35,920 bases of DNA from UMGS973 sp045599945 (GTDB lineage: Bacteria > Bacillota > Clostridia > Peptostreptococcales > Anaerovoracaceae): the NCBI GenBank assembly GCA_045599945.1, contig JAZRWY010000014.1, positions 1 through 35,920 on the forward strand. Reading direction: 5' to 3'. Under the pieces are notes generated by a model, which worked only from the letters and a program-made list of their open reading frames with translations, was not told the DNA's origin and searched no databases. A program made the position numbers and the translations under genes. Each line of letters opens with the position of its first letter. The stretch's first letter is position 1. This document shows positions 35,907 to 35,920 of the stretch, piece by piece.

Positions 35907-35920
35907 ATCCACCTCCGAAT

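Overview
The window reads as chromosomal DNA of a strictly anaerobic, Gram-positive-type Clostridia. The signs are a reverse rubrerythrin, a class III fructose-1,6-bisphosphatase of the Firmicutes type, acetate kinase, a class I lysyl-tRNA synthetase, AGGAGG-type ribosome binding sites and sigma-A-like promoters throughout. An Eubacteriales/Anaerovoracaceae-like origin is a guess. I see no rRNA, tRNA, CRISPR array, prophage or intact insertion sequence.

Layout. (1) 1-5270 is an AT-richer accessory segment with long intergenic stretches. It holds the 3' end of an MNT-type nucleotidyltransferase with its HEPN partner, a beta-helix surface lipoprotein, a stretch with a predicted micro-ORF and a predicted small RNA, and a cluster of orphan immunity-type genes (YwqG/DUF1963, ankyrin, Imm70, and a decayed gene) without any toxin. 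A direct repeat of about 160 bp flanks the ankyrin/Imm70 cassette. (2) 5271-9680 holds a minus-strand pair: a SPASM-type radical SAM enzyme translationally coupled to a membrane protein whose C-terminus is a His/Gly then Cys-Ala repeat tail. A plus-strand operon (coiled-coil protein, cupin, small membrane protein) diverges from it. (3) 9700-13670 holds a class II aldolase, a Cys-containing membrane protein, a membrane-anchored MerR regulator with a 19-bp-spacer promoter, reverse rubrerythrin and a CarD-family regulator. (4) 13678-17440 holds a Crp/Fnr regulator divergent from a CDF cation exporter, acetate kinase, and bioY with a BirA-type operator. (5) 17513-23225 holds fbp, a 14-TM-type drug exporter and a two-component system. 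(6) 23294-29441 is the run greA-asnS-5'-nucleotidase-lysK. (7) 29542-32075 is a tightly packed operon (DUF6506-like, mntP, rdgB, yihY). (8) 32185-35906 is a minus-strand operon of aconitase, isocitrate dehydrogenase and a GntR/FCD regulator.

How the parts fit. Regions 3-8 are ordinary housekeeping: glycolysis/gluconeogenesis, acetate fermentation, oxidative-stress defence, translation, metal export and an oxidative TCA branch to 2-oxoglutarate. The two places that deserve attention are the radical SAM/Cys-Ala tail pair, which looks like an enzyme with a large membrane-bound peptide-modification substrate, and the repeat-bounded immunity island with its triple operator-like promoter. Family names come from motif recognition by eye; no database search was run.
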